In this document: piece after piece, positions 60,825 to 64,000 of the stretch
Layout of the letters: the number at the start of each line of letters is the position of its first letter
Numbering within the stretch: position 1 is the first letter of the stretch
Origin: Clostridium pasteurianum DSM 525 = ATCC 6013
GTDB taxonomy: Bacteria; Bacillota; Clostridia; Clostridiales; Clostridiaceae
Direction of reading: 5' to 3'
Length of the DNA stretch: 64,000 nt
Assembly: GCF_000807255.1 (NCBI RefSeq)
Contig: NZ_CP009268.1
Coordinates: forward strand, 124,001-188,000
Made by a program: the position numbers and the translations under genes
The notes under the pieces: model-generated
What the model was told of the DNA's origin: nothing
The model's database searches: none
What the model saw: only the letters and a program-made list of their open reading frames with translations

Positions 60825-61013
60825 ATGCAAGCACATGTTGATAAAGATACCTGTATAGGCTGTGGAGTATGTCCATCTGTTGCACCAGAAGTATTTGCAA
60901 TGGACGATGATGGAAAGGCAGTGGAAATTGTTGAAAGTGTTCCGGAATCCTCTGCAGATTCGGCAAAAGAAGCAGAGGACAGTTGTCCTGTTAATGCTAT
61001 AAGTGTTGAATAA
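60825..61013 (+). CDS. Single-cluster [4Fe-4S] ferredoxin
   Basis: A 62-aa acidic ferredoxin with CIGCGVCPSVAPEVF and a distal CPVNAI, the four-cysteine pattern of monocluster ferredoxins (C-x2-C-x2-C...C). The frame extends to a TTG at 60813; ATG at 60825 is the more likely start, although the RBS (AAAGG) is 12 bases away. It is 76 bases after the Mrp gene and before a terminator, probably in the same transcript. Confidence 0.9.
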   Translation: MQAHVDKDTCIGCGVCPSVAPEVFAMDDDGKAVEIVESVPESSADSAKEAEDSCPVNAISVE

Positions 61014-61050
61014 AATAAAAGGCTGCATTTTTGTGCAGTCTTTTATTTTT
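61014..61050 (+). terminator. Terminator after the ferredoxin
   Basis: AATAAAAGGCTGCA pairs with TGCAGTCTTTTATT around a 7-base loop, then T-run. Confidence 0.88.
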
Positions 61051-61225
61051 ATGAATAATAAATGGATTTAAAGCATTTATATTAGTAGGATATATATTTT
61101 AATAATAATAATTTTCAAAATATTTGATAAATTTTTAATAATAAGTTAAAATTAATTAAAATAAGTAATTAAATTTTGCATACATGAACTTAACATTTTA
61201 AATTATATAATTAGGATGTGATTTT

Positions 61226-63667
61226 ATGAAGGCAATTATTATGGCAGGAGGAAAGGGAAGCAGGCTTAGACCTTTAACCTGTAATAGGCCAAAACCAATG
61301 ATGCCTATAATGGGAAAACCAGTGTTACAATACTCTTTGGAGTTTTTAAAAAATAATGGAATAAAGGATATAGGAATTACTCTGCAGTATCTGTCGGATT
61401 CAATTATAGATTATTTTGGTGATGGACATGAATTTGGAGTAAACATAAAGTATTTTATAGAGGAAAATCCCCTTGGAACAGCAGGAAGTGTTAAGAATGC
61501 AAAGGAATTTCTCGATGAAACCTTTGTAGTGATAAGCGGTGATGCTGTAACAGATATAAATTTAATAAATGCTGTAAACTATCATTGGTACAAAAAATCC
61601 ACAGCCACTTTGATATTAAAGGAAATGAAAGTACCTTTAGATTATGGGGTTGTAGTTACGGATAAAGAAGATAGAATTATTAGATTCCTGGAAAAACCAA
61701 ACTGGAGAGAAGTTTTTAGTGATAAGGTAAGCACTGGGATTTATGTGCTAGAACCAGAAGTATTTAGATACTATAGTGGTAATAAAAAAATAGATTTTAG
61801 TAATGACTTATTTCCACTATTATTGAAAGAGAATGTGCCTATGTACGGATATACTTCTGATTTCTATTGGAAGGATATAGGTAACATAAATGATTTTATG
61901 AAATGTAATCAGGATATTCTTGAGAATAATGTAAACGTAATCTTAGAGGGGCATGAATATAGTAAAGGTATTTGGATTGGGGACAATTGTAATATAAGTG
62001 CTGAAGCTAAGATAGAAGCTCCAGTGTATATAGGTGATAATTCAATTATCTATGATAATGCAAAAGTAGGCCCCTATGCTGTAATAGGAAGAAATAATAT
62101 AATATTATCGGGAAGCAGTATAAAGAAGAGTGTAGTATTTGATGATTCTTACATTGGTAAAAATGCAGAAATAAGGGGAGCTTTAATAGGTAATAAGGTA
62201 AGAATCGGCAGTTGTGTTTCGGCATTTAATGAAAGTGTCATAGGGGATGAAAGCAGTATAGGAGAAAAATCCATAATAAAACCCAAGGTGAAAATTTGGC
62301 CAAGCAAAAGTGTAGGAGATAAGGAAATAGTAGCAGAAAATTTAATTTGGAGTGATAAAATTCAAAGGAGTTTTTTCAATAACAGAGGTATTGTGGCAGG
62401 AGATATAAACGAAAGTATTACTCCAGAATTTCTGTTTAGGTTGAGTTCAGCTTATGGATATATAGTAGGTGCTGATTCTAAAATAGTTATAAGCTGTAGT
62501 GAAGAGGGAGCTGCGCAGGTGCTTAAATATTCAGTAGTCGCAGGGCTTATGTCTATGGGTGTTGAAGTATATGATTTAAACAGGAGCACTTTAGAAATAA
62601 CCAGAATGATAACTGTATCTATGGGGTTTAATGGAGGAATACATGTGTTCCTTCATAAAGATAATAATGAAAAGGCGGATATAGTTTTTATAGATAATAA
62701 AGGTCTTAATATCAGTAAAAATATAAGAAGAGAAATAGAAAATAAATTCATAAGACAGGATTTTAGAATGGCAAGGATGGATAACTTTAAATCCATAATA
62801 GGTTTAAGTGATTATACTAAGTATTACATTAAAAACATAGTAAATAAAGTGGACAAGAAAATATTAGAAAAGGGTAAGTACAGGATAGTATTTAGTACCA
62901 AAAACAGCATTATTAAATGGATATTAATAAATGTATTTAAAGAAATCAAAGTAGATATACTGTTTATAAAAAATATTAATAACCTTCATCAGTTGAGCAG
63001 GAAGGTTGTAGAATCCAAAGCAGATCTTGGTGTATGGATATCAGATAATGAAGATGATTATGTACTGATAGATGAAAAGGGTGAGATTATAAAAAAAGCA
63101 TTGATAGAGGTACTTAAAGCATTAATAATGTTAAATATATTTAATTTTAAAACTTTGGTAGTGCCTGTAGATGCTACTTATTCTATAGAGAAAATAGCAT
63201 ATATGAAGGGAGTGAAATTTATAAGGAGCAAAATGGAACAGGGTAATATAGTAGATGAATATGTGAAAAATGAAAAAGATAAAGACGAAAAAGAAATATT
63301 GTCAGCATATCTGTCTACTATAGATGTCGTCAGCATGTTGTCTTTAATATTAAATTTAATGGCTAAAAGGAATAGTACATTATCAGAACTTATAGGAAAT
63401 GTACCTAAATATTACAGCAGAACAATGCAGATACGATGTCCCTGGGAAATGAAGGGTAAAGTTCTTAGAAATATAATAGAAAATAATAATTTTAATTATT
63501 TGGATTTGACAGAAGGAGTGAGAATAAATTTCCCAAAAGGATGGGTGCTTATTTTGCCTGACTTAGAGGAACCTATATGTAATATTACGGCTGAGGGTGA
63601 AGATGAGGAATATATTGACAGTATTTTAGACGCTGTAACCAATGATATAAAAAAGATAATCCATTAA
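61226..63667 (+). CDS. NDP-sugar pyrophosphorylase fused to a degenerate phosphomannomutase-like region
   Basis: An 813-aa protein. Residues 1-230: nucleotidyltransferase with AIIMAGGKGSRLRPLTCNRPKPMMPI, ENPLGTAGSVKNA, VISGDAVTDI and FLEKPNW. Residues about 245-370: left-handed beta-helix hexapeptide repeats. Residues about 390-813 follow the phosphomannomutase layout, but the phosphoserine TASHNP is replaced by GGIHVFLHKDN and the metal-binding DxDxDR by ISDNEDDYV, so the mutase half should be inactive. Similar fusions are common in Firmicutes and are annotated as mannose-1-phosphate guanylyltransferases; the actual nucleotide and sugar are uncertain. Confidence 0.85.
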   Translation: MKAIIMAGGKGSRLRPLTCNRPKPMMPIMGKPVLQYSLEFLKNNGIKDIGITLQYLSDSIIDYFGDGHEFGVNIKYFIEENPLGTAGSVKNAKEFLDETFVVISGDAVTDINLINAVNYHWYKKSTATLILKEMKVPLDYGVVVTDKEDRIIRFLEKPNWREVFSDKVSTGIYVLEPEVFRYYSGNKKIDFSNDLFPLLLKENVPMYGYTSDFYWKDIGNINDFMKCNQDILENNVNVILEGHEYSKGIWIGDNCNISAEAKIEAPVYIGDNSIIYDNAKVGPYAVIGRNNIILSGSSIKKSVVFDDSYIGKNAEIRGALIGNKVRIGSCVSAFNESVIGDESSIGEKSIIKPKVKIWPSKSVGDKEIVAENLIWSDKIQRSFFNNRGIVAGDINESITPEFLFRLSSAYGYIVGADSKIVISCSEEGAAQVLKYSVVAGLMSMGVEVYDLNRSTLEITRMITVSMGFNGGIHVFLHKDNNEKADIVFIDNKGLNISKNIRREIENKFIRQDFRMARMDNFKSIIGLSDYTKYYIKNIVNKVDKKILEKGKYRIVFSTKNSIIKWILINVFKEIKVDILFIKNINNLHQLSRKVVESKADLGVWISDNEDDYVLIDEKGEIIKKALIEVLKALIMLNIFNFKTLVVPVDATYSIEKIAYMKGVKFIRSKMEQGNIVDEYVKNEKDKDEKEILSAYLSTIDVVSMLSLILNLMAKRNSTLSELIGNVPKYYSRTMQIRCPWEMKGKVLRNIIENNNFNYLDLTEGVRINFPKGWVLILPDLEEPICNITAEGEDEEYIDSILDAVTNDIKKIIH

Positions 63668-64000
63668 ATGGATTTAGTCCTATAATATTTAATTTTGAAT
63701 ATATGGTTGTGATAATGAAGCAGTTTATTTTAGTAATATAAATAAATTGTTTGTGAAATTAATAAAATAATAATGACAAAGGAAATAAAAATTGTATAAT
63801 TATAAAAGTAGGGACAATAATATTAATATATTTAAAAAATTAATATTATTATCCCTAAAAGTATTGTATTAACCATCATAAGGTTATATAATGTAAAAGT
63901 AGAAATCGGTGATGATAGGAAGAGTAAATATAATTGGATTTAGGCATAGGAGAATGAATAAGTAGTAAATTGTTTCTAGTTATTTATAAATTCCATGTAA
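63668..64000. other. Terminal intergenic region with a hairpin and a possible T-box start
   Basis: AGGGACAATAATATTAA and its near-complement TTAATATTATTATCCCT (63810-63857) form a long AT-rich hairpin with no T-run on the plus strand. From about 63908, GGTGATGATAGGAAGAGTAAATA resembles the Stem I start of a T-box leader (compare GATGGGAAGAGTAGCAG of the metG leader), cut off by the window end. No gene seen. Confidence 0.35.

Overview
The window is low-GC, sporulating, Gram-positive DNA of the genus Clostridium type. The signs are very AT-rich intergenic DNA, many TTG and GTG starts behind strong Shine-Dalgarno sequences, clostridial ferredoxins, spmA/spmB, an AbrB with a Spo0A-type box, and T-box, TPP, FMN and M-box leaders. 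I cannot name the species. The core order holB - ricT - (TrmN6-like) - rsmI - abrB - metG - tatD - yabE-like - rnmV - ksgA matches the origin-proximal region of Bacillus subtilis (holB-yaaT-yabA-yabB-yabC-abrB-metS-yabD-yabE-rnmV-ksgA). The window is therefore probably not far from oriC, with lineage-specific blocks inserted into that backbone.

Layout. 1-2.5 kb: end of holB, a scar of an IS605-type OrfB gene, ricT, an HMA-fold protein and a 2[4Fe-4S] ferredoxin. 2.6-6 kb: PTS IIA domain, motAB, lrgAB. 6.3-11.2 kb: two RNA methyltransferases, two paralogous secreted NlpC/P60 hydrolases, abrB. 11.7-15.7 kb: a degenerate tRNA-nucleotidyltransferase/HD protein, a DnaA-box cluster, a cysteine desulfurase-thiI pair. 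15.9-19.6 kb: pspA with a Cys-rich partner, a frameshifted IS110-family element, a Ser-rich envelope protein. 20.2-24.3 kb: DUF1836 regulator, TPP riboswitch-thiD-thiM-thiE, GNAT. 24.4-29.5 kb: argF, and the FMN-riboswitch-controlled ribD-ribE-ribBA-ribH operon on the minus strand. 30-41 kb: EAL protein, ispF, a small ORF, a second DnaA-box cluster, tandem polysaccharide deacetylases, RsgI-like protein, an SOS-controlled YciI-like gene, membrane proteins, an L,D-transpeptidase, spmAB and a family-4 uracil-DNA glycosylase. 41-47 kb: SWIM/SNF2 helicase, T-box-metG. 47-50.6 kb: Mg2+-type M-box leader followed by a two-gene ABC transporter. 50.6-57.8 kb: DUF4190 protein, cspA, tatD, yabE-like, rnmV, ksgA and a large low-complexity protein. 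58-63.7 kb: two envelope proteins bracketed by a 130-bp repeat, Mrp-type ATPase, small ferredoxin and an NDP-sugar pyrophosphorylase/pseudo-phosphomannomutase.

The most interesting points are: an M-box riboswitch in front of a duplicated-permease ABC transporter that lacks a binding protein; two intergenic DnaA-box clusters that each contain an abutting pair of boxes; two families of hairpin-rich dispersed repeats (a 130-bp family that looks IS200/IS605-derived, and a 158-bp family with terminal inverted repeats, one copy of which lies just upstream of cspA); and a textbook SOS promoter driving a YciI-like protein. No complete phage, CRISPR array, rRNA or tRNA gene was recognised.
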